This document shows, piece after piece, positions 22,085-34,482 of a stretch of 64,000 bases of DNA. This stretch comes from Aspidapion aeneum (lineage: Eukaryota > Arthropoda > Insecta > Coleoptera > Brentidae). The stretch spans positions 1-64,000 of the forward strand of contig CAUYVT010000074.1 in assembly GCA_963576565.1 (NCBI GenBank), in the 5' to 3' direction. The notes under the pieces were generated by a model. That model saw only the letters and a list, made by a program, of their open reading frames with translations, made no database searches and was not told where the DNA came from. The stretch's first letter is position 1; the number at the start of each line of letters is the position of its first letter. Made by a program: the position numbers and the translations under genes.

Positions 22085-23262
22085 TAAAAAGCTTAAATCC
22101 GGAAAAGCTAGCGGACCTGCAGGAATATACGCTAAAATGTTCAAATATAAATTATATATTATGGATCAATGCATAAACGGACATTCAGTAACCTTTTACC
22201 TAATGATTGGAAAATAGCATTCATATCCTCAATACATAAAGAAAAACAAACTGCATTGCAACAATTACATAGAAATTTCAGTAACCAGTACTCTAAGTAG
22301 ATTGTACGGTAGTATTCTTAAAGATCTAATAGATGATTTTCATGAACAAAAAGAAGAAGAGCAAAGTCGGTTTCGTGCAGGCAGATCTTGTAGTGATAAT
22401 GTTTTTTGTCTTAAACAAGTAATTGAGAAAAGGAGTGCCAGAAATATAGAGACCAATGTTACTTTTATGGACATACAAAAAGCATATGATACCGTTTCAG
22501 CAGAAAAATTTATGGACAGTGTAAGAACAAACTAATATCAATCATGCATACATAAAAGCGATAAAAAAAACTATACAAAGCGTCAAAATCTAAAATTAAA
22601 ATTGGAAATCGACTTTTAAAAGAATTCCTGGTAACGAAAGGCTTAATACAGGGATATTGTATCTCTCCAACTAGCTCAAAAAAACTGGAAAGGTAAAGTA
22701 CGCGGCATGGGAATGCATTTAACGACTGATTAACCATATACACACTACAGTTTGCTGACGACCAAGTAATTGTAGCTAATGATAAAGAAGACATGGAGAA
22801 AGTTAACAGAAGAATACCAAAAGTGGGGCTTAACAGTGAACGTGGACAAGACACAGTACTTATGTATTGGAAACGAATCAAGTGAGTTGGAACTAGACAA
22901 TGAACAAATAATATCTTCATGCAATGAGAATGTATACTTGGGTGTCACATTTGATAAGAAAAGAATAGTAAAAGCAAAAAATGTTATTAGATCTCTTAAC
23001 AGTATCTTATGGAGCAGAGAAAATAATGTAAAATTTAACATATATAAAACAATGATGAAAAGTGCGCTGTTTTATGGAATAGAGACTTGTCGCCTAACAG
23101 AAAAATTCAAAACAAAAATTGAAAGGGTCCAAATGGATGCAATACGAAGATCAATGAGAATATCTAGAACAGATCAAATTTTAAGAAATGAGATAATAAA
23201 AGAAATCATGGGAGTTAAGGGAAGCATAACGGATGACATCACTAAAAGACAACTGATATGAT
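22085..23262 (+). pseudogene. RTE-like reverse transcriptase, broken copy (family B)
   Basis: Begins in the conserved LKSGKASGPAGIYAKM block near 22088, continues with SRFRAGRSCSDN near 22365 and MDIQKAYDTV near 22468 (catalytic Asp), shifts frame, then gives LQFADDQVIVAND near 22747 and, in the frame 22779-23261, WGLTVNVDKTQYLCIG, VYLGVTFDKK and a thumb/C-terminal region. It is related to but distinct from family A. The C-terminal basic tract is missing: the copy stops at TGA about 23261, in the DITKRQLI block, where the copy at 41505 continues. Frameshifts near 22530 and 22740 make it non-functional. Confidence 0.82.
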
Positions 23263-23324
23263 ATGTATGTGTATCTGATAGTAGTAGTGAATACAGTAGC
23301 AATCCTTTCAATTAATAAAAATTG

Positions 23325-23520
23325 TCGTCGTTCATAGATTAGTGGTAGCAAAATGTGATTCACACCCTGGCGGTCCAGGTTTGAATCCTGACTAGGAACT
23401 TAGATGTCTGTAATTGTTTAAAAGGCTTTAAATTTGCTGTAACTTTGCGAAACTGGGCAATTGATCCTGATTGGATGGCAAGTTCCGGTATAAAATATAA
23501 TAAAAATTTGGTTTGATTGG
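23325..23520 (+). repeat. tRNA-like SINE candidate
   Basis: Contains TTAGTGGTAGCA (A-box-like) about 45 bases before GGTTTGAATCC (B-box), the spacing of an RNA polymerase III promoter, followed by unrelated AT-rich body. The folded cloverleaf is poor (no paired acceptor stem), so a SINE head or tRNA-derived repeat is more likely than a tRNA gene. Confidence 0.35.
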
Positions 23521-23984
23521 AGAGAGAATGGAGAGCTCTGGATATTTAGGCTAAAACCCACCAGGTGATGTAATGCACATTAAAAAAAGAAACAAGACTA
23601 ATCTCATAGGACATCTTGACTAAAACCAAATCATTGGTGCAAATAATTGTAATATTGTAAAAATTAGTTTAATTTGTTCAAAGCGTCTCGAGACTACCGG
23701 AATGCGTCATTAAAAATTGATTTATAATGATAATGTGCTTAGTAGGTGTAACAATAATTTATATAATTTCCTCCTACCTTATACGTATAAATGTTTCCTC
23801 TTAAGTAATCCTGTAATATTAACATCCTAAAAATAAGAAAGATAGTTTTTGGTCATTACTGAAAAGGAGTTAGTTCATCTCTGTCTCTCCTGTATCGTTC
23901 GAATACTCAAAACTGATGGCGAATTATTTTGGGAGTAAGATTGGCTTGGGTAGCTTTCAGTACATTAAGCTACATATTAAACTA

Positions 23985-24325
23985 AAGCTCTAACGAAGTT
24001 TTTGGTCATAAGACAAATTATCGAGAAAAATGTAGTCTACTATATTCTAAAAACTGCATATTGATACGACGCTCCATCATTAACATTAATGGATTTTAAC
24101 CAAAATCGAATCGGTTCGTAAGAGTATCGAGCACTATTTTACCAGAAAATTTTATGAAAATCGGTTCAGCTGTTTAGGAGCTATCGTGTTACAGACAGAA
24201 ATAATATACACACACACACAGACAGACATCACGACGATATTGCTAATATAGGTCAAAATACACCCAAATAACACAATTTCGGCGTTATCTCAAAAAAAAA
24301 ATTTTCGTCGAAAATAATACCTTCT
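23985..24325 (+). repeat. dispersed repeat R1x, copy 1
   Basis: Shares long blocks with 29030-29490: TTTTGGTCATA.., TTGATACGAYGCTCC, ATCGGTTCAGC, a CA-rich tract, CATCACGACGATATTGCTAA and GAAAATAATACCTTCT. Non-coding, probably the 3' part of a retroposon or a MITE. Confidence 0.7.
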
Positions 24326-24344
24326 CTAGCCATTGCTATGAGGG

Positions 24345-24800
24345 CTGGGAAGGTAAAAATATCCTCAGTACCTCAAGACGAAAGTGTATAACTAATGTAT
24401 CCTTCTTGTACTCACATATGGATCCCATAATCAAACATGGATACGGAAACAAAGCACAAAGATCAATAGAAAGACAAATGTTACATGTAAAGCTAAAAGC
24501 TAAAAAAGAATGAATGGATCAGAAATAAAACAAAAGTAAGAGATGACAGAGGCGAGGTAGCAAAATTAAAATGGAAATTCACCGGTCATACTATTACACA
24601 GGAAGACGATTGATGAAACAAATATATTGTAAACTACAGAGACCTTGAAAAAATAAAAGCAGTAAGAGAAGACCCCCAAATGAGATGAGCGGATGATTTG
24701 AAGAAACATGCGGGGACTAGATGGATCAACACGGCGACAGACAGAAAAGAGTGGGAGATGTTGGGGAAGGCCTATGCCAGTTTTGCTATTTCATAAACTG
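24345..24800 (+). pseudogene. family C LINE, C-terminal end of RT
   Basis: Continues the sequence interrupted at 7334-7345 (identical ATCCTCAGTACC start). Decayed coding blocks read KLKWKFTGHTIT near 24565 and MRWADDLKKHAGTRWI near 24681, then EWEMLGKAYASFA before a stop near 24793. The block pattern is the typical C-terminus of RTE/CR1-like proteins in insects. Stops and frameshifts occur throughout. Confidence 0.75.
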
Positions 24801-26064
24801 CCTAAATTCAGCTTCCTAGCAAATTTGTTTTTGTGATAATGTTTATTTCTTTTACACCATCTAAAAACAGGCATTTTAAAAAAAGACTATGCATTTATTT
24901 TAAAAAATGGATAGGTTAAAATGTAGGACATAAATATTGTGGTTTAAATTATTACAAAGTGTTTGGGACCGAAGGTTTTAACCAAACTTTGTGAAAATCA
25001 AAAAAAAAATAGGAAAATAAAAATAAAATATTTTTTTTTTTATTCATCTCAAAAATTGTTAGATTAAATAATAAAATCATTTGTTTAAAAGTTTTGACCT
25101 TTTTTAGGACCTTTTATATCAAATTTTTTCGATAGGAGGTCCAGTTTTGCTGAGAACCATAAAAAACATTTAATACATATTAATTCGAATCGAGTCTATT
25201 TTTACTCTTTACTGAAATATATTTTCCTAAATTTTCAATAGTTTTTTTCCATGCTGTTATAAGTTTTTCCTTTCCAAAAGTATTGGCACTCTTAACTTAC
25301 TAGATTTTACACACCGTGTGTTTTATGAATAAAAAAAAATAATCTAATATATAAAAGATGAATGCGGTAGTGCAGCTCGAGTATTGACCAAATTGCAAAG
25401 AGCTATTCAGACAAGCCAGAAATAGCTGTGTGGCCTTTAGCAGCACCCGGGGTTAACAAACCCGCACCAGCTTGAATTGCATATGAAGGATGCCTAGATA
25501 ACTATTAGAGAAGATACAACTCTATTCAGGAAAACGTACGGTCCCTTGAATTAGATCGGTCTTCTGATCTTATATACATATGTCGAATTTTTCACGTCAC
25601 TGGTGGTCCAGCTGATTTTTGTAAACAAAAGTTAGATATGATATGGACAACTAATATTTTTTGAATTTTTTAAAAACTTAGGGTAATTTCCCTACTGTTT
25701 TTTAGTATATTCTTATAAAATAATAATTTTGAGACATACTAGTCGTTGTTTTTTTAGCCCGCTTTATTTCTCTTTACACAGAAATTAAAATTCGGAGAAA
25801 ATAATGTGTTGGTTTTAGCTTCAAAAGTAATCCGCTAACCTACACCTTTGTTTACTTCCCAAGTCCTCGGTTTACCTTTTAAACTAAACGATCACATTCA
25901 GTTTGACTTGTATTTTAAGTTTTGTGTAAAAATAAAGCGGACTAAAAAAAATTAACGACAATACTTCTAAAAAATTATATTTTAGGAAAATTATCTTAGT
26001 CTTAAAAAAATTCAAAATCATCATCATAATCGTATCTAATATCGTAAGATCCAAAGAGTGGTCT
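24801..26064. other. no gene recognised
   Basis: Very AT-rich with a modest GC-richer block at 25360-25560; no recognisable frame or repeat. Confidence 0.4.
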
Positions 26065-26800
26065 ATTCCAGGGACCGTGATCAAAACGGACGGGCCACGA
26101 TCGACAACTTTGTTGACGTCACAGCGAAGGGTGAATTTCTTTTTGATGATCACGTCACAACACAGCTGATTGTCTTTAAAATATTGAAGTTGGAATGACG
26201 GTTCATGAATATTTGATTTTTAAAAAAAATAAAGCCGGTTTTGAGACTTTTTTTAAATGTATAGTAATACTTAATTTTTAAGAACCGCTTCATTAGCTTA
26301 CACAAACATCTACATTTATATTTGTTTATATTCGGCACTCAGTAGACTTTTAAAACCTAATATAGTTAAAAATTACAACATTAAAGAATTATTTTTTTGT
26401 AAATTTTGTTTTAAAAAGATTAACACTGGTATTTTTAGATTCTAAATGAACTTTATTGTAAAAAATCATTAAAACGTTTTAGAATACAAACAAATAAACA
26501 AATGCCATGACAAACACAGATGAAAAAGTCAAATAAATGTCAAATATAACAGTTGACATACGGTACATGGCAGGTAATTTGAATTCAAAATAAGGAATGC
26601 TAAATCTTGAAGATTTTAACCTGTAAATCATCTTGCATCCTTACTAAAGTTTGTTGGAATATCACGATGGTGTCTGAGAATATTTCACTAAAATTTCGCG
26701 GAAAACTATAGTGCCATTTTGAACATATCATAAAAAAACTTCTGACCTCCCATAAGTCTTGACCTGTATATTTTTGTTGGCCTTGGTCTATGTTAGGTTT
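26065..26800 (+). repeat. single arm of foldback element F3
   Basis: Homologous to the left arm of 20261-21514 (CAAAACGGACGGGCCACGATC, CGTTGACGTCACA-like block, TGACGGTTCATGAATATTTG, GGAATGCTAAATCTTGAAGATTTTAACC in pieces), with an extra ~195 bases at about 26306-26505. The inverted partner is absent. Confidence 0.8.
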
Positions 26801-27498
26801 GGTTGAAACACACTGTATATATTTTTTAATATAACGTGGCGAAAAGAAAAACGTTTTAGGAAAAAAATCGGCGATACTAAAAAAATAATTAAGTTTTCAT
26901 TTGCATCACTATTTCTTTGATAATTTCTGCAAAATCAGAATTTCAAAATACGAGTATTTTAGAGAGTTACTATAGTTTTGGCCAAAATCTGCTATAGTTA
27001 AATAAGTATGTATAAATTCCTGCATAGTTTTTATTTGCAATCTCTACGAACTGAATTCTGGTGAACCCTAGAGCTAGCGTTCGTCGACCTAAATTTTACA
27101 ACGGCATCTCGAATGACCCAAATTTTGGCCGCGGCGGCAGCAGCTTACATTCAGCTACATCCATCCATGACGTCATTGCTGTAACTGCAGACGTCATTAC
27201 TTCTGCGCCGGTCGTTATGGCAACTTGGCCCCACCGTGTCCCCATTTCGGAGCTTTCAAATTTATATTAATCCCAAAAAAATATGCTTAGTTTAGGAGTG
27301 AACAGCAATTCAAACGAAATAGATGGTAGAAATCAGGAGAGACTTTATTACAGCTTTAAATAAATGCAAAAATTTACTTATCTCGGAGCAGTTAAAACAA
27401 AAAAAATCTTACAGAGAACCCCTTGAAGTTGATGATGATTCATATAAGAGTAAACTTTGTAGCCCTTCCACTGCGATTACCAGTGGGTCTATTGTGGT
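26801..27498. other. no gene recognised; GC-richer block 27060-27260 with CRE-type motifs
   Basis: The block contains ATGACGTCATT near 27168 and AGACGTCATT near 27191, plus a GGCCGCGGCGG run. It could be a promoter fragment or transposon end. The 69-codon frame across it has no recognised domain. Confidence 0.35.
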
Positions 27499-27955
27499 TC
27501 AATTTTGAGGGATTTCCCACCACTGTATGCCTAATCCTCCAAAAAGGCCTACTACCAGTTTGGGTGAGACACTGTTCAGATCTTCTGAGCCAATCTGAGG
27601 TTTACCGAAAGTGTTCTGACGTAAACGTGCAATAGCCGGACATTCGCCCAGTACATGTCTGACTGTTTCGTCATCCTCCATAGAGAGTCTACATTCGGTC
27701 TCTTCTGTTGGTCCCATTCTGTGCATGGGTACTCTCAGTCGACAGTGACCTGTAAAAAGACCAGTCACTATCCGTATCTCCTGTCTGGTAAGTCCGATGA
27801 TGTTCCTGGCTCTGTTTCTACAAGTTCCTTTAATGAACTCTTTAGAGTTTGCCAGTTCTGGTATATTTATCCAGTATTATTGGAAGCTATTCTCCATCCA
27901 TTTTATTATGGTTGATTTAGCAGCATTGTATGATATCCCCAGGGCTGGTTTGTGG
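27499..27955 (-). pseudogene. I/R1-type LINE, C-terminal region after RNase H (minus strand)
   Basis: Open on the minus strand from about 27955 to the stop at 27499, with no ATG at its beginning, so it is a fragment. It reads GLTRQEIRIVTGLFTGHC, then a zinc-binding tail: ECRL..ETVRHVLGECPAIARLR, matching the C-terminal Cys/His region that follows RNase H in R1/I/Loa-type elements (compare 35400-35560). The RNase H domain itself is not seen. Confidence 0.7.
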
Positions 27956-27959
27956 CCGA

Positions 27960-29029
27960 AAAAGAGAACCTCTTAGTGCAATTCCTAATTCTCTGATTCA
28001 TAATGCACAAAGTTCAAATTAATGAAACTAAAATAACCCGTTAACATACGATCTTAATGAGTAATTCGAATTAACTCTTTAATTAGTACTCGTATTTACT
28101 AATTTATTAGAGATTGCTGGATAAACTCATCACACACAGATCCATCAAGGGTAATAACAGCAATATAAAAGTAAACAATAGAGAACTTCTATAATTACCC
28201 AACATATCAGAAGACTTTTTACTTTTATTTACGACTATAAAGTCGTAACAACACTTCCCGAAAATTAGCTCACAACTCATAGTCAGTTTAGCAGCTATGT
28301 AACCACCAGGACTTAATGTTCCCAGGTCCCTTATATAAGTAGTAATGCAAGGAACTAAAGTGTGGTCAGAACTTATCCACAACTTTCTTAAAGTGGTTCG
28401 ATCTGGTACACGGATAAAGGACTCCTGGGTAGCTATTCTGGTTCGTGAATGATTAGTTCCCATAACATGCTTTGACCAATGGCAAGCTTTAAATTAGCTT
28501 TGAGCCGTCTCGTGCTATACGAAAAGACCTCCTTTGCGCAAGCTTCTACCACGATCCGACCCAGAAACGTTCGTGGGTACAGGGTAGGAGAACAGATTTC
28601 ACTTTTAACGCGTAAAATTCACTAACTGAAGAGCGGGCGCCTATGCCATGGGTCGAGACAAGTCATTTCGCACAACACGCGACCGCTCTGAGTTTACGGT
28701 TAGTCAAAGCGTGTGATGTGGATGGTCAGATCGTTCAAGACCCTAGAGGCTGTAATATCTAATCTGTGAATAAGTTCAACTTGCCTCAAATATAACTAGG
28801 GACTACTTGAAGTTATAATTGCAATGTAGAATAGAATTACAATCAAGTTAGGAATTTGACAGTACCTCGGACCATCCAACTTTTCAAAATAACTTTTAGC
28901 TCTGGTAGAGGAGCGCCCATGTGTTAAAGTCTCCCTTCTGATGCCCCCTTAAAATAAATGGATCCATGACAGATCTGATACCTTCCTAGCTAGCCTATGA
29001 TATATCAGCCTTGAAAACAGTTTTTTGTA
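27960..29029. other. no gene recognised; repeat shared with 37640-37725
   Basis: 28645-28735 (CATTTCGCACAACACGCGACC and AGCGTGTGATGTGG) recurs at 37645-37725 next to foldback F2. The rest is unassigned. Confidence 0.45.
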
Positions 29030-29298
29030 AATATCTCAGAAACTAACGCTCTTGCGAAACTTTTGGTTATAGCACAACTTATTGAGCAAAGTGTAGTCTA
29101 CTATTTCCATATTGATACGATGCTCCGTTAACAAGTTAGCATTTTAAAAATTTTTTACTTGTCAAAAGACTGTCACAAGCATTAATGGATTTTTACCAAA
29201 ATCTAATCAGCTCGTTAGAGTGCGGAACACTATTTACCGGAAAATTTTATGGACATCGGTTCAACGACTTAGGATCCATCTTGTTACGGACATAAATA

Positions 29299-29358
<60 letters not shown>

Positions 29359-29490
29359 GCACATACACATAGACACACAAAGAGACATCACGACGATATT
29401 GCTAAGATAGGTCAAAACACACCCGTTATTTGGGTTATTTTCACCGTTATCTCAAAAAAAAAATTTTCGCCGAAAATAATACCTTCTGCA
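29030..29490 (+). repeat. dispersed repeat R1x, copy 2, with (CA)n
   Basis: Same unit as 23985-24325. The CA tract has expanded to about 33 repeats at 29290-29356; the other copy has only four or five. Confidence 0.75.
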
Positions 29491-29762
29491 ATTTTTAAAG
29501 AAGCATTTTAAGGATGATCGCAAAATGAGAAAAACATAGTCGAAAAATAAAAGTCAAAGTAAATCTACTTACTTCCGTGTTTGTATAAAGTCGAAATATA
29601 ATAAAAATAATTTTATTTTAAACCTGTACAAATGCATGTAGAAATTCAATTTTGAACTAAAATCATATCAAATGATTATTCGTTTCAGTTTAAAATGTTT
29701 GCTGTAAATATAGTTTTCTTCTTCGTTTACCAAAAGGAGTAAATTCAATGAACCATTGCTTA
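29491..29762. other. no gene recognised
   Basis: AT-rich spacer up to the LINE tail. Confidence 0.4.
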
Positions 29763-29814
<52 letters not shown>

Positions 29815-29828
29815 TATATATATATTTA
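29763..29828. repeat. (TA)n tract, 3' tail of inverted LINE copy
   Basis: TA repeats directly next to the 3' end of the minus-strand family A copy (AACGGTTTCACAACG at 29828). Confidence 0.85.
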
Positions 29829-30188
29829 ACGGTTTCACAACGTTCTAGGTCTTCCGATACCCAATCTCCACTCGTTAATGTTTGCCCATAATTCATCATC
29901 TAGGCCTCTTATTCTTATTTCACTGTCTATTCCTTCTCTCCAGCTTCTCCTTGGCCGTCCTCATTTTCTTCGGCCAGTTGGTTTCCATTGTAGTATTTGT
30001 TTAGGTAGTCTTTCATCATTTTAGACATGTCCGTACCACACCAGTTGTTTTGTTCTTATATCATCCACTAAAGTACGTTCACCCACTGTCATAATTTCTC
30101 TTATTCTTTGATTTGTAACTCTTTCTCTTTTTGATTTCCCTGCTGCTGTTCTCCAATAGTCCATCTCCGTAGCGAAAAGCATTTTTTC

Positions 30189-30808
30189 AAACAAGTTTCG
30201 TGGCTAATCGGGCAAAAAGGAGTTTTTTGTTTCTTTTATATTTTTCCGTGGGTAGCCTGAAAGCTTAACCTCACGGGGGTCCAAGATCTAATGGACACCT
30301 AATAAGTGTTGACAGTTAACCGTTTCGTCCTTATGGGACTCCTCAGAACACTGCTGGTCAATGTGACAAATCTTGCGAAGTTCATCAGATGGTTTTGTCT
30401 CTAATTAAATGTAATTAGTGAGCGAACTATAGCAAGAGGCGCCATCTACCGAGATACGAGAGAAACAAAAAACCAAAAGCAGGCGAACACTGCTATACAA
30501 TATCGATCAATGAAAAGATCGAATGCAAATAAGAAAACAACTTATAGTCCGTGACCTACGACAGCTCTTTGTCTTTCAGGCCGGATCAACACAGATTGCA
30601 TTTTTAACCGTCTTCAAGACAGTGAGCGTCAATCAACGGAATTTTTAAGCCAAATAATACTAACAAACGTGGAATTTCGTACCCGTGAATTTAAAAATCA
30701 AACAACCCACGGAAAAATATAAGGGAAACAAAAAAACTCCTTTTTGCCCGATTAGCCACGAAACTTGTTTGATTTTTAAATTCACGGGTACGAAATTCCA
30801 CGTTTGTT
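30189..30808 (-). mobile_element. 620-bp hammerhead-ribozyme-bearing insertion with inverted ends
   Basis: Flanked by the 11-bp duplication AGCATTTTTTC (30178-30188 and 30809-30819); the empty site is visible at 16670-16681 with one base different. The left end (30193-30255) is repeated inverted at 30705-30768, and 30662-30704 is the inverted copy of the right terminus 30767-30808. The middle holds a hammerhead motif on the minus strand. No coding frame. The duplication length and ribozyme recall Penelope-derived or retrozyme-type nonautonomous retroelements. Partial relatives of the ends occur near 40109-40150. Confidence 0.8.
30305..30352 (-). ncRNA. hammerhead ribozyme
   Basis: On the minus strand the 48-base motif reads in order: stem I 5' strand AGTGTT (30352-30347), core CTGAGGA (30346-30340; fits CUGANGA), stem II GTCC with loop CATAA and GGAC, core GAA, stem III ACGG closed by TTAA with CTGT, cleavage-site C at 30311, and stem I 3' strand AACACT (30310-30305). 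The invariant bases (C3 U4 G5 A6, G8 A9, G12 A13 A14, the A-U pair at 15.1/16.1, H17) are all present. An outer ACC/GGT pairing extends stem I beyond an internal loop, as in type I hammerheads. It would self-cleave the transcript after the C. Activity itself is inferred. Confidence 0.85.
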
Positions 30809-31026
30809 AGCATTTTTTCTGTTCTGTCCTTGATTGGCCATACTTCTGAGCGGTATGTAATAATACTTTTTACAATGGTGTTATATATAAGCTTTTTGTT
30901 ATGTTTTGATATACTTTGGTCCCAAATTATTCCATTTAATAAAGTTATTGCTTTTCTTCCTTGTACGTTTCGATCTTTTATAGCTTTGTCTAGTGTTCTG
31001 TCAGCTGTAATTTTTAGACCTCTCAT

Positions 31027-31553
31027 TTTATTCTGGTCGGACTATTTATGCTCTGAGGTACTTATATTTTTTAATGGAGAAAAACAGTTTTAACGGTTTT
31101 TTTTAGTTACTCGACTTTTGAATTTTCAGACTATGCCTGGCCTATTTGTAGCATGTTGAACTCTGGTAAAACTCCCAAAATAGGACGTCGACCTTCACAC
31201 TAATCACTTTGGAATATTAAAATCGTTCTGTCTCTTTTTAACAAGTTTTAAAGACTAGAAAACGAGATAACCAAAGGAAACCGAAGGAGTTGTTAGACGG
31301 TAAAAGAAGCAAGGTGGAAGTGACCTAAAAAAGACCCAAAACTCCGGTTTTGCTTGTTTTTGATGATATTTCATCCAGCATTATCGTTATCTCCATGCAG
31401 GTAAAGGAGCTTTTAAAAGAAACTTCCTTCGTTTTACATTTTACAGATGGGAAAAACGGGTCAACATTCTTACAAAGTTAGAAAAAAAAAGGTCTTTTAA
31501 AAAGGAGTTTTTTATTGACCTGACTTTTCTTGCTTTTGTGTGTTATTTATAGT
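31027..31553. other. no gene recognised
   Basis: AT-rich; no recognisable gene or repeat. Confidence 0.4.
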
Positions 31554-32395
31554 AGCTCCGAATCTTTTGTCAAAAAGTCGAAACATTTTGTCGTGGTTTT
31601 TAAAAGGGTCGAATAAGATCTCAATAATAGATTTGTAAGTTTCGATGTCGAAAGTCTTTACACCAACGTGCCAATAAATAAGTCACTCAGTATCAATAAA
31701 AACAAATTACAAACTGATGATACACTTCACGAGAGAACAACGCTATATGGTGATGGATCTGTTAGAGCTCTGTTCCCGTAACTCTTAGTTTTAAGTGAAA
31801 GAAAGTTTTACGGGCAAAATGCTAGACTTCCAATGGATTCGTCTCTTTCGCCAGTGGTAGCAACCATCTACATGGAGTACTTTGAGGACCATCCGATCAA
31901 CACAGCAAGGGTCAAGCCAAAACTATGGCTACGATATATGGATGACGCATTTATTATATAAATGAATGAATGGTATTCGACCAACAATCAAATGCACAAT
32001 GGAAATTGAAAAAGATTCGGCCTTACCTTTTTTAGATGTTCTAGTCAAACGAATAGACAGAAACATTCAAACCACTGTATATAGAAAACCTACACACACG
32101 GGGCGGTACCTAAGTCTTTACATTCTGTTATGACAAAATAAGAAGTTATAAGAAGTTTGTGTAGACAGACTGGGTATTCCGAGAAATTATTAAGCACAAC
32201 GATCTCTAAAATCAAAAGCAAAGCAAATGTAGCAAACTCTTAAAATAATAATCCGTTGGGTGTTATTAACCTTCCATATATTAAAGGGATTTCAGAAAAC
32301 ATAAGAAGAATAGCCAAACATTAAAATATAAAAACAGTATTTTGATCGGAAAATACTATACGGAGTTTTGTTAATAAAACAAGACCAGAATGAGA
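31554..32395 (+). pseudogene. Penelope-like element RT, degraded copy
   Basis: Nucleotide similarity to 7837-8810. It retains SFDVESLYTN-like sequence near 31635, NIYMEYFED-like sequence near 31868 and the intact RYMDD active-site block near 31930, where TGG stands in place of the stop at 8216. Small deletions near 31740-31800 and 31960 break the frame, and the linker to the endonuclease is shortened. Confidence 0.8.
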
Positions 32396-33404
32396 TTAAA
32401 CAAATAAAATAAATTACTTCTTTTTATGTTGAATTTGGGCGCAAAATATAAAATAATTTAGGATTAACTGGTAACAAAACAACAAATTTTATCTTATTTT
32501 CTTCTAGTTGCTGCCTTTTTCCACATTTGAGCAGACTCATTTCGATTTCATAATAGCTATAATAAATTTGTTTGATTTTTTAAAGGGTTTTGACGTTTTG
32601 TGTTAGCTTATTATATTTTAATCTTTGATAATAGAGTTTGTGAGATGAGATGTTCTCAAAAAGGTTTAAAAAAAGTGCACACCATTTCCGACAGAAAAGG
32701 GTAGCAAACAGTAAAATTTCGAAAAGAAAGATGCAGACAGCAATTTTTTTTGAGGACCTAACGGTTTGAAGAAGTTTACCAGTGCAGGACAGTCTTCCAA
32801 ACAGAGGTGTATGTACACCCCCATAACCATAGTGGGGATGATGCCTAAGGTTAGGATAGTAGCGAGGAATTATTATATTCAATATTACGTATTCCGCCAG
32901 CCAAGCGGTCCTCAAAGCATAGAAAGTATAACAGGAGGGGATTCCATTCAATAAGGAGACGCATAAACTTGGCATAATCGGACCATTAACGTCATATGTA
33001 GGACTGGAACGGCTCTTCGAAGAAAAGAAACACAAATGTTGAACTAGTTTAACACCTTGGCGAAGAACGCATCAGTACTTTTTTGGAGTTAGAAAAAAGG
33101 ATGCAGATATTCTAGTCAATTTGTTAGTGCAAGATGAAGCCAAAATCAGAAAAAAGAATATTTATTCCAAAATAAGTTGGCTACTGTGGAGAAATTGCAA
33201 AGATATTAGAGTACTGACAGGAGTGACAGGGATATTTTCCATATACAACTAGCTCTGAGAAAGCATTGATATTAAGCATTGATAAAAGATGATCAGCTGT
33301 AGATGATGCTGCAAGATTATTTTACTCTTGCTAAGCTTAAACAGCTAAAACAGTTTACACTTGTTGGTTTTTAATTAAAACAAACCTGACTGGAATCAAG
33401 CCAG
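32396..33404. other. no gene recognised
   Basis: Mixed sequence. The 151-codon minus-strand frame at 32580-33035 has no recognisable domain and low-complexity ends. A GC-richer stretch at 32790-33030 may be old repeat. Confidence 0.35.
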
Positions 33405-33735
33405 AAAAAAAAATTTTAAACTAAATTTCGGGTTGTTTGTCTTTATTTATTTTAAACACGACGTTCGTTAGTAGGTATCTGTAACCGTTTTCAAGTGTAG
33501 GCTAACTCTACTTATATAATACTTGGTGATAATGAAAACAGTCAAGAGTGAGGCTCCTTCTTCTTAACTCTAAGATGCTTGTTTTTTTCTGCATGGTAAA
33601 TGCAGATACAATAAACTTTTGTTTTCGCCAATGTGACTCCTTATGCAAAACTTTAACTTCAGACTACCGGAACCTATGATTATTTGACCTAATTGCGTAC
33701 TTCTTTTTGCTCTTGCATTACTTTAACCTAAAGTA
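33405..33735 (-). pseudogene. Penelope-like element 3' end, inverted
   Basis: Complement of 8885-9290: the end of the GIY-YIG region (CATAAGGAGTC..CATTGGCGAAAAC at about 33650-33620), then the 3' untranslated block with ACTTGAAAACGGTTACAG and ACGTCGTGTTTAAAATAAAT. It shows that the 3' hairpin region is conserved between copies. Confidence 0.8.
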
Positions 33736-34482
33736 TAGCTTAATCAAATCAGATTTGTGAAAAGTTTGGAAGTTCTAAAATTTCTACACCTGCGAAAATT
33801 TTCTTTTAAATGTCAAATCATGCCTCTCAAGCTCTAAATATAGTGTAATCAATCAATAAGAGGGGCCCTAAATCACACCCGTCCAAAATCTCACATTTAG
33901 CTGAATGAAGTTCGATTTTCTAGGCCACTGGGTCATCGCGCTATATACAGTTGCTCAACTCGGAACCAGATAAATCCTTAACTTTAACTTTAAAACTTTA
34001 TTTAGCAAGAATATGCAACAATTTTATCAGTAGTAATTATCTATGTAAATATCTAGAGTCTAAGTAATATTTTTAACCGTAAAATTAACAATAATTTATT
34101 CTACATCCAAATGAATAATACTATAATTAAACAGACTGCATTGAAAATAAATATTTTTAAAAACTTTTTTTGAACGTGGTTTAGTTTCTTTTAATTTTTT
34201 ATTGAGTTTTTTAATTTATTAAATTCTGATAAACCTTTACAAAAAATTGATTTTTGAACAATTAATTTTTGGGAATTATTTAAATGAAAATCGTCTTTGT
34301 ATCTTGTATTAATGTGAATGGAATTTTAAAGGACAGAATCTTTCAATTGTTCTGGTAGTATAGGTTATGTTGAATATTGTAAATAAATATACATACATTA
34401 TATATTATGTGAATATTGTTTCAGGCGGTTTATTTTTACTCGATAAATTTTCGCACCTGTATCTGTATGTAGGTTTAGTATA
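33736..34482. other. no gene recognised
   Basis: AT-rich; unassigned. Confidence 0.4.

Larger units (their letters stand above)
29829..31026 (-). pseudogene. RTE-like LINE copy (family A), minus strand, interrupted by a 620-bp insertion
   Basis: Reading leftwards, 31026-30820 encodes GLKITADRTLDKAIKDRN and LLNGIIWDQSISKHNKKLIYNTI. The frame resumes at 30177 with the region matching MDYWRRAAGKSKR and runs through the GRRK..GRPRRSWREG tract to about 29840, then into (TA)n. An insertion at 30189-30808 with an 11-bp duplication splits it. There is a frame disturbance near 30020. 5'-truncated: no palm or endonuclease. Confidence 0.85.
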
